Source: Paenibacillus rubinfantis (GTDB taxonomy: Bacteria; Bacillota; Bacilli; Paenibacillales; Paenibacillaceae). Taken from it: DNA of 64,000 bases. The first letter of the stretch is position 1. The number at the start of each line of letters is the position of its first letter. Below are positions 30,079-38,680 of this stretch, in pieces. Location of the stretch: assembly GCF_001486505.1 (NCBI RefSeq), contig NZ_LN909048.1:1-64000 (forward strand), read 5' to 3'. Below the pieces are notes generated by a model. It ran no database searches and was not told the DNA's origin. It was given only the letters and a program-made list of their open reading frames with translations. The position numbers and the translations under genes were made by a program.

Positions 30079-30108
30079 AAAAAAAAAGAACCTGAGGTTC
30101 TCACCTCA
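30079..30108 (-). terminator. Terminator downstream of spoIIE
   Basis: TTGAGGT pairs with ACCTCA, and alternatively AGAACC pairs with GGTTCT, directly followed by nine T residues on the minus strand. It lies about 10 nt after the spoIIE stop. Confidence 0.88.
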
Positions 30109-30117
30109 AGCTCTCTT

Positions 30118-32625
30118 CTAGCTCACCGTTCGCGGCCGCTCCAGCCGGCTGATGCCGGGGATATGCAGCGTGGACCACTCGGGCCGCAGATGGTCAACGT
30201 TGGCGACGACAACGGTCATATCGTCGTGGATGACGTTCTTCTGGTATCGGATAACGGACTCCAGCAGGCAATCGGCGATCTCCTGCGGTTCCTCGGATTG
30301 GATCTCCTGGATCAGCCGCTTGATCCACAGCTCCTTGTTGACCGCCGGTCCCGGCGCATCGTAAATGCCGTCGGTCATCATAATCAGCGTATCGCCCGGA
30401 TACAGCTGGACCGAGACCAGGTCCACTTCGATATCCTGAATGATACCGATCGGCAGATTGCTGGCTGTGACCGGGATGACCTCCTGGCCTCGCTTGATGA
30501 AGCTTGGCGATGAACCGATCTTCATAAACGTCGTCCGCGCCGTATACTGATCGATCAGAGCCATGTCGACTGTCGCGTACACCTCGTCCGGCGAGCGCAG
30601 CATCAGAATCGAGTTCACCGATTTGATCGCGAGCGTCTCCTCCATGCCGGACTGCAGCAGCTGCTCGAGGATGTTCAGCGCCGTACTGCTCTCCAGCCGC
30701 GCCCGCTCCCCGTTGCCCATGCCATCGCTGATCGCTACGGCATACGTGCCGTTGCCAAGCTCTTTGGCGCTGAAGCTGTCGCCCGAGAGCATGTCCCCGC
30801 CTTTGGCGGTGCCGGCGACCCCCGTCGTGATCTCGAAGGCTTTGGCCGAGCCGAAGGTCACCGTCGACAGGCCTTCTTTGCCGCCATGCAGCGTTTCGCT
30901 CATCACGGCGATATGCTCGCCTAAGATATCCGACAGCAGCGGCGCGATAATCTTCCGACATTCATCGAAACCGCGGGTGTATGCATGGACGATCTCGATC
31001 TCCACGTTGCCGTGGTCTAAACTCACGATATCGATACTGTGAATGGAAAGGCCCATTTTTTCCAGCGCTTCGCGAATTTGTTCCTCCTGCTTGTACATGG
31101 CTTGTCCTTCGCGCTGGATCTCCCGGGCCAGGTCCTCCATGACCTGTGAGACGCCCGAGAGCTGTTCGGCCACCAGTTGGCGGCTGTCGTAAATTTGCCT
31201 TTTCCAATGCAGATCGTGCTGATACAGATCGTATTCATGCTTCATGATATCCAACACCTGGTCTGTCTTCGCGCACAGCTTGCCCCATCGAGCCGGCAGC
31301 TCGGCCACGGTGACCTCCGGCTTCTCTTCGATCGCCGTCATCATTTCCGTCATCAGCTTGTACGTTTGATAGAATCGCCCGTCCCAGCACGTATTCTTGC
31401 GGAAACAGGTGGCACATGCCCCCTCGGTCACCGCGTTCATGAAGTGGTCGATCTCCTCGCCGCGTTTAGCGATTTCCCCAGTGCTCGACACTTGCCCGAA
31501 GCTGCGCGCCAGCTGCTTGAAGACTTGGGAGAACTGCGCCACCCGACCGGCCGTAATATCGCGTACCCGTTTGGCGTATTCATGCTGCGTTTTGGCATGC
31601 TCCTGCGTGCCGGGTACGTATTTGGCAATGACTTGGACCGTTTTTTTGGGGGTCAACAGAAAGAGCAGAACTGCAGCGCAGCTCTCCCAAGTGGAGGACA
31701 TCACGTCCGCCGGACCGGCCACGTAGATCGACAGAATGGATGAACCGAGCAGCATGCCGAAACCCACGGCCCATTTGCGCCCTTCCCGCAGCATACCGGC
31801 CAGCATCCCGGAGAACGCCAGCAAGCTCATTTGGTACAGAGCTGACGTGTCCGCTAAGCTTAGGATTAGGCCGGTAATCACGCCAACCGATGCGCCTAAG
31901 GGCGCTCCGCCCGCCAAAGCGAACAGTAGAATCAAATATCTCGACAGCACGTGTTCGGCCGATAACCCTTGAATCTCCCACCCGACCGTACCGGTCATGA
32001 CCGAGGCCAGCAGGATGACGAGACATAAAATTTCCTCGCCGCGCAGTTGGTAATGCTTCTTCCGGTACGTAAACACCGGGACCGCCTGAATGAAGACCAA
32101 CGTCAGGACGAAGCTCAGCAACGCGTCCATCACGGTCATCGCCAGTGCGTACCAGGTCAGCGAGGGGCCAATCACCGCCCCAAACATTCCAACGAAAAAC
32201 GTGCTCGTAAACACCATGATCGGAGCATAGGAGAGATCCGCCCGTTCAAACGTCTCCAGCCCCTTTTGCAGCAGATAGAAAATCAGCAGCTCCACGGCGA
32301 TTTCCACGGCATGGAAATGCGCCTCTGGCGTCAGCAGCGCCCCTCCCACCATCGCGGCCCCCGCAATCCAGGCGATATCTCGCCGCATAAACAGGATCAC
32401 CGCGAAGAAGGCCACGGCAAAAGGAGCCAGCTCGTCCAATATCGTTGCACGGCCCAGCAGGAAGCTCATCGCGAGGAGCAACCCGTTCCACTTGTTGACC
32501 GCGAATAGCCGCCCGGCCCGCCGGATGACCGGCTGGTCCAGCAACATGCTCCGCCATGATCCCTTGTCCCATGCCTTCGCCTTTCTCATCCCCGGAAACA
32601 GGGTGACATTCCACTTGTTCAACAT
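30118..32625 (-). CDS. spoIIE: Stage II sporulation protein E, serine phosphatase
   Basis: SpoIIE localises to the polar septum and dephosphorylates SpoIIAA, releasing sigma-F in the forespore. The 835-aa protein has an N-terminal part with about ten membrane segments (up to about 330), a central FtsZ-interacting and oligomerisation region, and a C-terminal PP2C phosphatase domain (from about 600). That domain has the metal-binding motifs SGDSFS and ISDGMGNGERA, and later MMTDGIYDA. It keeps the spoIIE position between yabR and yabS of Bacillus. The promoter has the unusual long spacer typical of Spo0A-activated genes. Confidence 0.97.
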   Translation of the reverse strand: MLNKWNVTLFPGMRKAKAWDKGSWRSMLLDQPVIRRAGRLFAVNKWNGLLLAMSFLLGRATILDELAPFAVAFFAVILFMRRDIAWIAGAAMVGGALLTPEAHFHAVEIAVELLIFYLLQKGLETFERADLSYAPIMVFTSTFFVGMFGAVIGPSLTWYALAMTVMDALLSFVLTLVFIQAVPVFTYRKKHYQLRGEEILCLVILLASVMTGTVGWEIQGLSAEHVLSRYLILLFALAGGAPLGASVGVITGLILSLADTSALYQMSLLAFSGMLAGMLREGRKWAVGFGMLLGSSILSIYVAGPADVMSSTWESCAAVLLFLLTPKKTVQVIAKYVPGTQEHAKTQHEYAKRVRDITAGRVAQFSQVFKQLARSFGQVSSTGEIAKRGEEIDHFMNAVTEGACATCFRKNTCWDGRFYQTYKLMTEMMTAIEEKPEVTVAELPARWGKLCAKTDQVLDIMKHEYDLYQHDLHWKRQIYDSRQLVAEQLSGVSQVMEDLAREIQREGQAMYKQEEQIREALEKMGLSIHSIDIVSLDHGNVEIEIVHAYTRGFDECRKIIAPLLSDILGEHIAVMSETLHGGKEGLSTVTFGSAKAFEITTGVAGTAKGGDMLSGDSFSAKELGNGTYAVAISDGMGNGERARLESSTALNILEQLLQSGMEETLAIKSVNSILMLRSPDEVYATVDMALIDQYTARTTFMKIGSSPSFIKRGQEVIPVTASNLPIGIIQDIEVDLVSVQLYPGDTLIMMTDGIYDAPGPAVNKELWIKRLIQEIQSEEPQEIADCLLESVIRYQKNVIHDDMTVVVANVDHLRPEWSTLHIPGISRLERPRTVS

Positions 32626-32663
32626 CCTGGCACCGCCTTTTCCAAATTAGTAAGGTATGTCCC

Positions 32664-32729
32664 ATTATAGGAGGCTAGAACCGGAAAGTTTGTCAGATAC
32701 CGGAGCCGAGGCCAAAGAAATTTCCGACA
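32664..32729 (-). promoter_or_regulatory. spoIIE promoter, Spo0A-type with 21-nt spacer
   Basis: On the minus strand, TATAAT (32664-32669) is preceded by a 21-nt spacer and CTGACA (32691-32696), too far apart for normal sigma-A use. That is the arrangement known for B. subtilis spoIIE and spoIIG, activated by Spo0A~P. A near-consensus 0A box (TGTCGGA against TGTCGAA) lies at 32723-32729, and a perfect TGTCGAA is further upstream at 32966-32972. Confidence 0.65.
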
Positions 32730-33024
32730 AATTGAGTGGGGACGCCGACACGGCGCGAATGCATGCCCCCCCTAGCGATGGATCGTGTTAGGGGTTTCTA
32801 TGTTCGCATCAGAGATCACGGGCCAAGTAAGCGAAAGTCTGCCGTTCAGGGGCGCTCCTCGTAAAAAACCGTAAGAACCTGTCGGCAAAAAGCCCCGAGG
32901 CGACAAAAGATGCTTTGGAGGAGATTCAAATAGTCATCTTTTGAAGAAGCGGAACCAAAAGTGAGTTCGACATCGAATCTCGAATTCAGCCGGGCCATCC
33001 GTTCGTTCAACCGCAAAACAAAAA
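32730..33024. other. Intergenic region spoIIE-yabR with no gene seen
   Basis: No ORF with a ribosome site and no tRNA was found here, although B. subtilis has tRNA-Met and tRNA-Glu genes at this place. The only recognisable signal is a perfect 0A-box sequence at 32966-32972. The sequence is mixed in composition with short hairpins such as CGGCAAAAAGCC. Confidence 0.5.
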
Positions 33025-33051
33025 ACCGCAGGCGAACGAACCGCCTACGGT
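33025..33051 (-). terminator. Terminator downstream of yabR
   Basis: ACCGTAGGCG pairs with CGCCTGCGGT (one mismatch) around a 7-nt loop and is followed by TTTTTTGTTTT on the minus strand. Confidence 0.9.
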
Positions 33052-33077
33052 GGGTTTGATTGATTAAGTTTCAGGGA

Positions 33078-33554
33078 TTACATTCGTTTGGCTCCGCGTC
33101 CTCCGCGTTTGCCTTCCGTATTCTTCTTCAACGAAGAGATGCGCTCCTCGCTATCCTTCAGGAAACGAGATACTTTGTCTTCGAAAGAAGCTTTGTTGGC
33201 TGGGGGCTTGAAAGAACGTCCTCCCCGGTCTCGGTTAAATCCGCCGCCCGGACGGTCTCCGTCTCTTCCGCTTGGCCGGTCCGGTCTCGGTGCGCGAGGC
33301 GGTCTGGCTTCGGCCGGTTTGTCAACAGCCTGCTTGATGGAAAGTCCGATCTTGCCGTCCTTATCGACATTGATTACCTTAACGGTAACCGTATCGCCGA
33401 TCTTCAGATGATCGTTGACGTCTTTCACGTAGTTGTCGGCGATCTCCGAAATGTGAACGAGACCCGTGACACCTCCTGACAGATCCACAAATGCTCCGAA
33501 ATGCGTGATGCCTGTCACTTTTCCTTCTAACTTGGTGCCCACTTCAATTGCCAT
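33078..33554 (-). CDS. yabR: S1 domain RNA-binding protein (YabR/CvfD type)
   Basis: The 158-aa protein has one S1 domain at about 1-75 (GKVTGITHFGAFVDL, GLVHISEIA, KVINVDKDGKIGLS). After it comes an Arg/Gly/Pro-rich basic region (about 80-120) and a short charged C-terminal segment. Homologues bind RNA or the ribosome and act as general post-transcriptional regulators. The long basic RG/RP-rich linker would add nonspecific RNA binding. GGGAGG lies 13 nt upstream. Same order as B. subtilis, next to divIC. Confidence 0.92.
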   Translation of the reverse strand: MAIEVGTKLEGKVTGITHFGAFVDLSGGVTGLVHISEIADNYVKDVNDHLKIGDTVTVKVINVDKDGKIGLSIKQAVDKPAEARPPRAPRPDRPSGRDGDRPGGGFNRDRGGRSFKPPANKASFEDKVSRFLKDSEERISSLKKNTEGKRGGRGAKRM

Positions 33555-33678
33555 AAAATAAAATGATCCTCCCTTAAAAATATACAGCCAGGCCTCGAAA
33601 TCATGACTGCGGTGATTTGATTATACCGAATGACTGATACAAGGTCAACAGACGGATGTCCCGTCAACCCGCATGGGG

Positions 33679-34035
33679 TCAGTCATTTCCGGCTTCGGAC
33701 TCGGATACCCGGACCGGGATTTCGCCCGGTTTGTATAGACCATATTTCTTCATGGCAATTTGTCCGATGTACTCGGGGTCGTTCAGTCGGTTAATTTCAT
33801 ATTTGAGCTGGTTCAGCTCCTGTTCGCTGGCCGTCTTGGCAGCCTGCCGTTCGGACAACTGCTGCGATTTGCCGCCGATCTCCCCGGCTTGGGAAATATA
33901 CGTGTACCCGGCCCAGCCCATGAACAGGACCATAAATCCCATCCAGAGCCGCAGCCTGCGCTTTGCGAAAGCAGATCCGTTCCCGGAGGACTGACTTTTA
34001 TTCGATGTTTTCGGATTTGTCGACACTTCGCGCAT
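33679..34035 (-). CDS. divIC: Septum formation initiator DivIC (FtsB family)
   Basis: The 118-aa bitopic membrane protein belongs to the DivIB-FtsL-DivIC divisome complex. A basic cytosolic N terminus is followed by one membrane segment (LWMGFMVLFMGWAGYTYI), a coiled coil (QQLSERQAAKTASEQELNQL) and the conserved tail YIGQIAMKKYGLYKPGE. ATG 34035 has GGGAGG 7 nt upstream; the longer ORF start lies within yabQ. It follows yabQ by 17 nt. Confidence 0.94.
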   Translation of the reverse strand: MREVSTNPKTSNKSQSSGNGSAFAKRRLRLWMGFMVLFMGWAGYTYISQAGEIGGKSQQLSERQAAKTASEQELNQLKYEINRLNDPEYIGQIAMKKYGLYKPGEIPVRVSESEAGND

Positions 34036-34052
34036 CAGGGCACCTCCCAGCG

Positions 34053-34640
34053 TTATTCTTTGTTGAACCAGCGTAATAGACGCAAAACGCGCTCTCGCCA
34101 CACAGCCGCCCAGCGCCGGATCTTGTCCCATCCTTGCGGAATCCGAAGTCTTGTCCATATAGGTCTAAGTACCCATACGAGCAACTTCCAGATCGGCAGC
34201 AAGGTCACCCGGCCCAGGAACAGCAGCACAATCCAAACGAATCCGAGTAGGACGCGGATCATCTTGATCAGCCATTGTAACGGAGCGATGATAAAAATCT
34301 CGATCATTCGTACGATAAAACGATAAATAGAGTTAACTATCCTCATTAACATTAACACAAAACGCTCGGTGATAACACTGAGGAACAAAAAATAAATCCA
34401 AATGCCTAGAAAAAGGCCTAAAAAAACATAGAACCTAAGTTCCCCCTGGTTGCTGTGGTACAATGTGCGAAAAACGAACAAAGCGGCAGCCAACCAGTAG
34501 AGCAGGTCGAGGGCGTGAACGCTCCAGCGGGGAAACCGGAGTTGTCCCGAGACGACGCGATAGCTGTCAAAGGCGATGCCCATGATCCCGCCGGAGGCCA
34601 GCATCCAAAGCAGGGTCGCCCATTGCGTCTCCAAATTCAT
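34053..34640 (-). CDS. yabQ: Spore cortex biosynthesis protein YabQ
   Basis: The 195-aa protein has four to five hydrophobic membrane segments in the first 140 residues, then a Trp/Arg-rich C-terminal tail. In B. subtilis YabQ is made in the mother cell under sigma-E, sits in forespore membranes and is needed for cortex formation. The ATG overlaps the yabP stop as ATGA, so translation is coupled. Assignment rests on length, membrane pattern and order. Confidence 0.92.
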   Translation of the reverse strand: MNLETQWATLLWMLASGGIMGIAFDSYRVVSGQLRFPRWSVHALDLLYWLAAALFVFRTLYHSNQGELRFYVFLGLFLGIWIYFLFLSVITERFVLMLMRIVNSIYRFIVRMIEIFIIAPLQWLIKMIRVLLGFVWIVLLFLGRVTLLPIWKLLVWVLRPIWTRLRIPQGWDKIRRWAAVWRERVLRLLRWFNKE

Positions 34641-34918
34641 CGGAACAGCTTGCCGAGCAGGCCCTTACCGGACGAGTTGGATCCCGGGTCCAAATACGAC
34701 AGCGAGTTCACCGTACCCTCGATGCTGACCAGCCCCTGCTCCAGGTTCAGGTTTTTGATATGTAAATTTTGCCCTCGGATCGTCAGATGCCCAAGCTCGG
34801 TCTGAAGCAGGAACTCCTCACTGTCGAAGCTTTCCACATTGAGAACCCCCGAAATGTCCAGCAGCTTGCGATTTAGCAGGTGCAGCTCCTGATGCTTTGC
34901 TTTATTTGGTTCGACCAT
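34637..34918 (-). CDS. yabP: Sporulation protein YabP
   Basis: The 93-aa protein shows the YabP/YqfC fold pattern: LHLLNRKLLDISGVLNVESFDSEEF followed by LTIRGQNLHIKNLNLEQG. In B. subtilis YabP and YabQ are sigma-E products needed for cortex assembly. A GGAGG is placed before the ATG. Upstream the minus strand has CATAAGCT, a possible sigma-E -10, but no convincing -35. The hydrogenase island begins just upstream, so yabP no longer adjoins yabO/rqcP. Confidence 0.93.
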   Translation of the reverse strand: MVEPNKAKHQELHLLNRKLLDISGVLNVESFDSEEFLLQTELGHLTIRGQNLHIKNLNLEQGLVSIEGTVNSLSYLDPGSNSSGKGLLGKLFR

Positions 34919-35028
34919 GGCATGTACCCCTCCTTCTTATCCCTAGCTTATGGACGAAAAATCGGCTTTAGAACAAGTTCCTTTCGGCCTTTAACGTGAT
35001 CTTCTTTACTGTCCTTAGAAACCGCTTT

Positions 35029-35067
35029 CAACTACGATGAAGTGGAAGAGATTTACATTCGTAGTTG
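35029..35067 (+). promoter_or_regulatory. Stem-loop abutting the aspA ribosome binding site
   Basis: CAACTACG (35029-35036) pairs perfectly with CGTAGTTG (35060-35067). The last G of the 3' arm is the first G of the aspA GGAGG. The fold could hinder ribosome access to aspA-hydF, or the dyad could be a protein site. No Rex-like box was found here. Confidence 0.5.
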
Positions 35068-35080
35068 GAGGCGAATTAGT

Positions 35081-36514
35081 ATGAGTCCTGCATTTTCGAG
35101 AGGTCCCGATTCGCATGAAAAATTCCGCCGAGAGACCGATACGCTAGGGAGCAAGGATCTCCCGGCAGAGGTCTACTACGGCATTCATACGGCGCGGGCG
35201 ATGGAGAATTTTCCGGTCAGTGGGCGTCCGACTCATCCCCGGCTGATCGAAGCGATCGCCGTAGTCAAGAAAGCCGCTGCGCGGGTCAACGGCAAGTTGG
35301 GCCTGATCCCGGCAGGGGTGGCAGGGGCGATTGGGTGGGCATGCGACGAGATTATCAGCGGCGCCTTGGCGGATCAGTTTGTCGTCGATGCCTTGCAGGG
35401 AGGTGCGGGGACTTCCACTCATATGAACGTCAACGAGGTGGTCGCCAACTTAGCGATCGAACGGCTTGGCGGGTCCAAGGGAGACTATCAGCTCGTCCAT
35501 CCCCTAGACCACGTCAACCGCTGTCAATCGACCAACGACGTGTACCCCACTGCGCTGCGGATTGCGGCGATCCGGCTGCTGCGACCACTCAGCGAAGCGT
35601 ATGCTTCCCTGCAGGAGGCGCTGCAGGAGAAGGAGCAGGAATTCGCTGACTTGATGAAGTTGGGGCGCACGCAGCTGATGGATGCCCTGCCGATGATGGC
35701 CGGGCAGGGGTTTGGCGCTTACGCCAAAGCGGTCGCCCGCGACCGTTGGCGGTTGTACAAAGCCGAGGAGCGGCTGCGCGAGATTCATCTCGGCGGCACG
35801 GCGATCGGCACCGGGTTGGACGCGCCCAAAGCCTACGTCTTCCAGGTGACCGACACGCTGCAGGAGTTGACCGGGCTCGGCCTGGCGCGCAGCGAATTTC
35901 CAATGGACGGGACGCAGAACATGGACGTCTTCGTCGAAGTCTCCGGGCTGCTGAAAGCGGCAGCCGTGACGCTGTTGAAGATCGCCGGCGACCTGCGGTT
36001 GCTGGCGTCCGGCCCCGCCGGGGGCATCGGCGAATACACGTTGCCCGCCGTCCAGGCCGGCTCGTCGATCATGCCGGGTAAAGTGAACCCGGTCATGGCG
36101 GAAATGGCCGGCCAGACGGCCATGCGGGTGATCGCGAACGACGCCGCGATCACTTGGGCCGCCGCCGGCGGCCAGCTCGAACTGAACGCGTTTGGCCCGC
36201 TGATCGCCGATTCCCTGCTGGAATCGCTTGAGATCCTGGGGCGGGCCGTTCCGCTGTTCGAGCAACGCTGCATTCGCGGCATCGCCGTCAACGAGACGGC
36301 TTGTCGCGAGCATCTGCGGCGCTCCACCGTGCTGGCCACCGCGCTGGTTCCGCATCTCGGCTACGAGGCGGCCGCCGAGATTGCCGGGACCGCCCGGCGC
36401 GAAGGGCTGTCGGTGGAGCATGTCGCCGTCGACGGCGGCTGGCTCACCGCCGAGCGCGCCGCCGCCATCCTGAATCCGCTGCAAGTGACGAAGCCGGGCA
36501 TCCCCGGCGAATAG
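35081..36514 (+). CDS. aspA: Aspartate ammonia-lyase (aspartase), hydrogenase cluster
   Basis: Aspartase releases ammonia from aspartate to give fumarate. The 477-aa protein is of the fumarase/aspartase superfamily: GAGTSTHMNVNEVVAN, the substrate motif QSTNDVYPTA and the signature loop GSSIMPGKVNP. ATG 35081 has GGAGG 9 nt upstream. It lies 15 nt before hydF in the same direction. Aspartase genes recur in [FeFe]-hydrogenase maturation clusters, probably to supply nitrogen for the bridging dithiomethylamine ligand; that role is inference here. Confidence 0.9.
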   Translation: MSPAFSRGPDSHEKFRRETDTLGSKDLPAEVYYGIHTARAMENFPVSGRPTHPRLIEAIAVVKKAAARVNGKLGLIPAGVAGAIGWACDEIISGALADQFVVDALQGGAGTSTHMNVNEVVANLAIERLGGSKGDYQLVHPLDHVNRCQSTNDVYPTALRIAAIRLLRPLSEAYASLQEALQEKEQEFADLMKLGRTQLMDALPMMAGQGFGAYAKAVARDRWRLYKAEERLREIHLGGTAIGTGLDAPKAYVFQVTDTLQELTGLGLARSEFPMDGTQNMDVFVEVSGLLKAAAVTLLKIAGDLRLLASGPAGGIGEYTLPAVQAGSSIMPGKVNPVMAEMAGQTAMRVIANDAAITWAAAGGQLELNAFGPLIADSLLESLEILGRAVPLFEQRCIRGIAVNETACREHLRRSTVLATALVPHLGYEAAAEIAGTARREGLSVEHVAVDGGWLTAERAAAILNPLQVTKPGIPGE

Positions 36515-36529
36515 AAGGGGGAACGCGAG

Positions 36530-37771
36530 ATGAGCCTAAACGCAACGCCGCGCGGAGAGCGGACGCATATCGCCGTTTTCGGCCGGACGAATGTGGGGAA
36601 ATCGAGCGTGGTCAACGCTTTGACCGGGCAGGAGATTGCCGTGGTCTCGCCGGTGCGGGGGACGACCACCGATCCAGTGTACAAAGCGATGGAGCTGCTA
36701 CCTTTGGGGCCGGTGGTGCTGATCGACACCGCGGGTCTGGACGACGAAGGAACGCTGGGCGAACTGCGGAAGCAAAAAACGCGGGAGCTGATCCACCGTA
36801 CCGACCTAGCCTTGTTGGTGATCGACGCTATGACGGGGCCCGACGACTTTTACCGGGAGCTGCTGGCCGAGTTGAAGCAGCGGAACATCCCGGTTGTGGG
36901 CGTGCTGAACAAGGTCGATGCGCTCTTGGATGCAGACGCGGGGGCTGCGCTTGTTGATACGATGGCGCAGCTGGGCCTGCCGGAATGCGTGGCGTTCAGC
37001 GCCCTGGACGGCCGCGGTATCCCCGAGCTGAAGCGGGCGATCGTGGCGGCCCTTCCGCACGAGGAGGAGCGCTTCCGGCTCGTCGGCGACCTTGTCGCGC
37101 CGGGCGATCTCGTCGTGCTGGTCGTGCCGATTGACAAAGCCGCGCCTAAGGGCCGGCTGATTCTGCCGCAGCAGCAGACGATCCGCGACCTGCTCGAGAG
37201 CGACGCCATCGCCGTCGTGACGAAGGAGCACGAGCTCAGGGCGACGTTGGAGCGGCTCGGAACGAGGCCGCGGCTCATCGTCACTGACTCGCAGGTCTTC
37301 CTCAAGGTTGCCGCCGACACGCCGAGGGACGTGCCCCTGACCTCGTTCTCCATCCTGTTCGCCCGGCATAAAGGCGACTTAAATGAGCTGGTCCGGGGCG
37401 CACGGGCCATTGATCGGCTCAAGGACGGGGATCGTGTCCTGATCGCGGAGGCCTGTACGCACCATCAGCAGTCCGACGACATCGGCACCGTCAAAATCCC
37501 ACGCTGGTTACGCCAGGCCACAGGCAAGCAGCTGCACATCGAGCATGTCTCCGGCTACTCTTACCCGCCGGACCTGGCCCGCTACGCAATGATCGTGCAT
37601 TGCGGCGCCTGCATGCTCAACCGCCGCGCCATGCTGCATCGCCTCGGCGAAGCCCAAGCGGCCGGCGTTCCGATCGTCAACTACGGCGTGCTGATCGCCT
37701 ACCTTCACGGCGTGTTCCCCCGGGCCATCGAGCTTTTCCCCTCCGCCATGATGGCGTGGGAACGAAACTGA
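36530..37771 (+). CDS. hydF: [FeFe]-hydrogenase H-cluster maturation GTPase HydF
   Basis: HydF is the scaffold on which the 2Fe subcluster is built before transfer to HydA. The N-terminal GTPase domain has the P-loop GRTNVGKS (about 18-25), DTAGLDD (G3) and NKVD (G4). The C-terminal domain has the HydF iron-sulfur ligands: CTH followed about 50 residues on by HCGAC, matching CxH...HCxxC. At 413 aa it is full length. A GGGG site precedes the ATG. A strong terminator follows. Confidence 0.95.
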   Translation: MSLNATPRGERTHIAVFGRTNVGKSSVVNALTGQEIAVVSPVRGTTTDPVYKAMELLPLGPVVLIDTAGLDDEGTLGELRKQKTRELIHRTDLALLVIDAMTGPDDFYRELLAELKQRNIPVVGVLNKVDALLDADAGAALVDTMAQLGLPECVAFSALDGRGIPELKRAIVAALPHEEERFRLVGDLVAPGDLVVLVVPIDKAAPKGRLILPQQQTIRDLLESDAIAVVTKEHELRATLERLGTRPRLIVTDSQVFLKVAADTPRDVPLTSFSILFARHKGDLNELVRGARAIDRLKDGDRVLIAEACTHHQQSDDIGTVKIPRWLRQATGKQLHIEHVSGYSYPPDLARYAMIVHCGACMLNRRAMLHRLGEAQAAGVPIVNYGVLIAYLHGVFPRAIELFPSAMMAWERN

Positions 37772-37793
37772 GTGAACATTAACGCATAGTTAA

Positions 37794-37829
37794 GACGGTT
37801 AAGGAAACTGGATGTTTTCCCTGACCGTC
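37794..37829 (+). terminator. Terminator downstream of hydF
   Basis: GACGGT pairs with ACCGTC, with further AGG-AAA/TTT-CC pairing inside, followed by GTTTTATTATATTT. It lies 22 nt after the hydF stop. Confidence 0.85.
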
Positions 37830-38044
37830 GTTTTATTATATTTAATTCAATTTTTCCTAACTCATCCGTCTCGTCAAATCATTCAGTTCTATTGAGGACA
37901 TTAATAAATTAAGGTAAAATATATATCACATTGAATTTGTGGTAAACATTGGACGAAGCGAATATTTACTAAGTTGATTCAATATTTGTTGTTTGTTTTT
38001 TTCTGTGTCGAAAGTATCAAAAAGGTAAAAGGGGATTGGTTTTA

Positions 38045-38497
38045 ATGAAGCGTAGGATCTATGCTCTTGCCGTTATTGTTCTAATTGTTATTGCCGGTGT
38101 AATTATCTTTGAGGTTTCAAAAAGTACTACCTTTGACAAGATTGTTCTGGAACGTCTAAATGGAAATGAAATCAGTTCTATTACCCTCTTAAGGACACTT
38201 GATGATAACAGAGAAGAAGAAATATCAATTACTGACCCCAACGGAATAAAGAAAGTGGTTCATTATTTCTCTCAGATGAAACTAAAAGAAAAAAAATCCA
38301 GACCAAGTGTTGATTATACGGAGCAGTATCGAATAATTATACGGACAGATGAGAAAAGAAGGTTTGGAATAACACTGTACGATAACAATTATTTAAGTGT
38401 TTATGATTATAATGCCACTTTACGAGGCATCTCATCTTATGAAATAACGAATAAGATTGATGATCCTAGTGTAATTCCTAGCTTGTTCAATAAATAG
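38045..38497 (+). CDS. Hypothetical membrane-anchored protein, AT-rich orphan
   Basis: I do not recognise the family. The 150-aa product starts with KRR and one hydrophobic segment (YALAVIVLIVIAGVIIFEV), so it is an anchored or secreted protein with an outer domain of about 125 residues rich in charged and beta-prone stretches (EQYRIIIRTDEKRRFGITLYD). A GGGG site lies 10 nt before the ATG. It is clearly richer in AT than the hyd genes on either side, which suggests separate acquisition. A perfect 17-bp stem-loop follows. Confidence 0.6.
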   Translation: MKRRIYALAVIVLIVIAGVIIFEVSKSTTFDKIVLERLNGNEISSITLLRTLDDNREEEISITDPNGIKKVVHYFSQMKLKEKKSRPSVDYTEQYRIIIRTDEKRRFGITLYDNNYLSVYDYNATLRGISSYEITNKIDDPSVIPSLFNK

Positions 38498-38548
38498 TTA
38501 AAGTAGAAAGGGCACCCCTCTTTTTTCATTTCGTTATTGCCAACAAGC

Positions 38549-38591
38549 AAGAATAGACGGCCAGGTATGATCTTCCTGGCCGTCTATTCTT
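38549..38591. terminator. Perfect 17-bp stem-loop between two convergent orphan genes
   Basis: AAGAATAGACGGCCAGG (38549-38565) pairs perfectly with its complement at 38575-38591 around a 9-nt loop. It lies between two convergent genes and could terminate both, but neither side has a long T run. Confidence 0.6.
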
Positions 38592-38680
38592 CAAAATTTG
38601 GGTATTTTTACCGAAAATCTATCCCTTAAGTAGCTCCAGTTTAACTACCTTTTGGAACAGCCGCTTCTTAATTTAACCCG

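Noticed and set aside
32730..33024. tRNA-Met/Glu genes expected by synteny with B. subtilis
   Set aside because: No T-arm (GGTTCGA-type) or acceptor pairing could be found on either strand.
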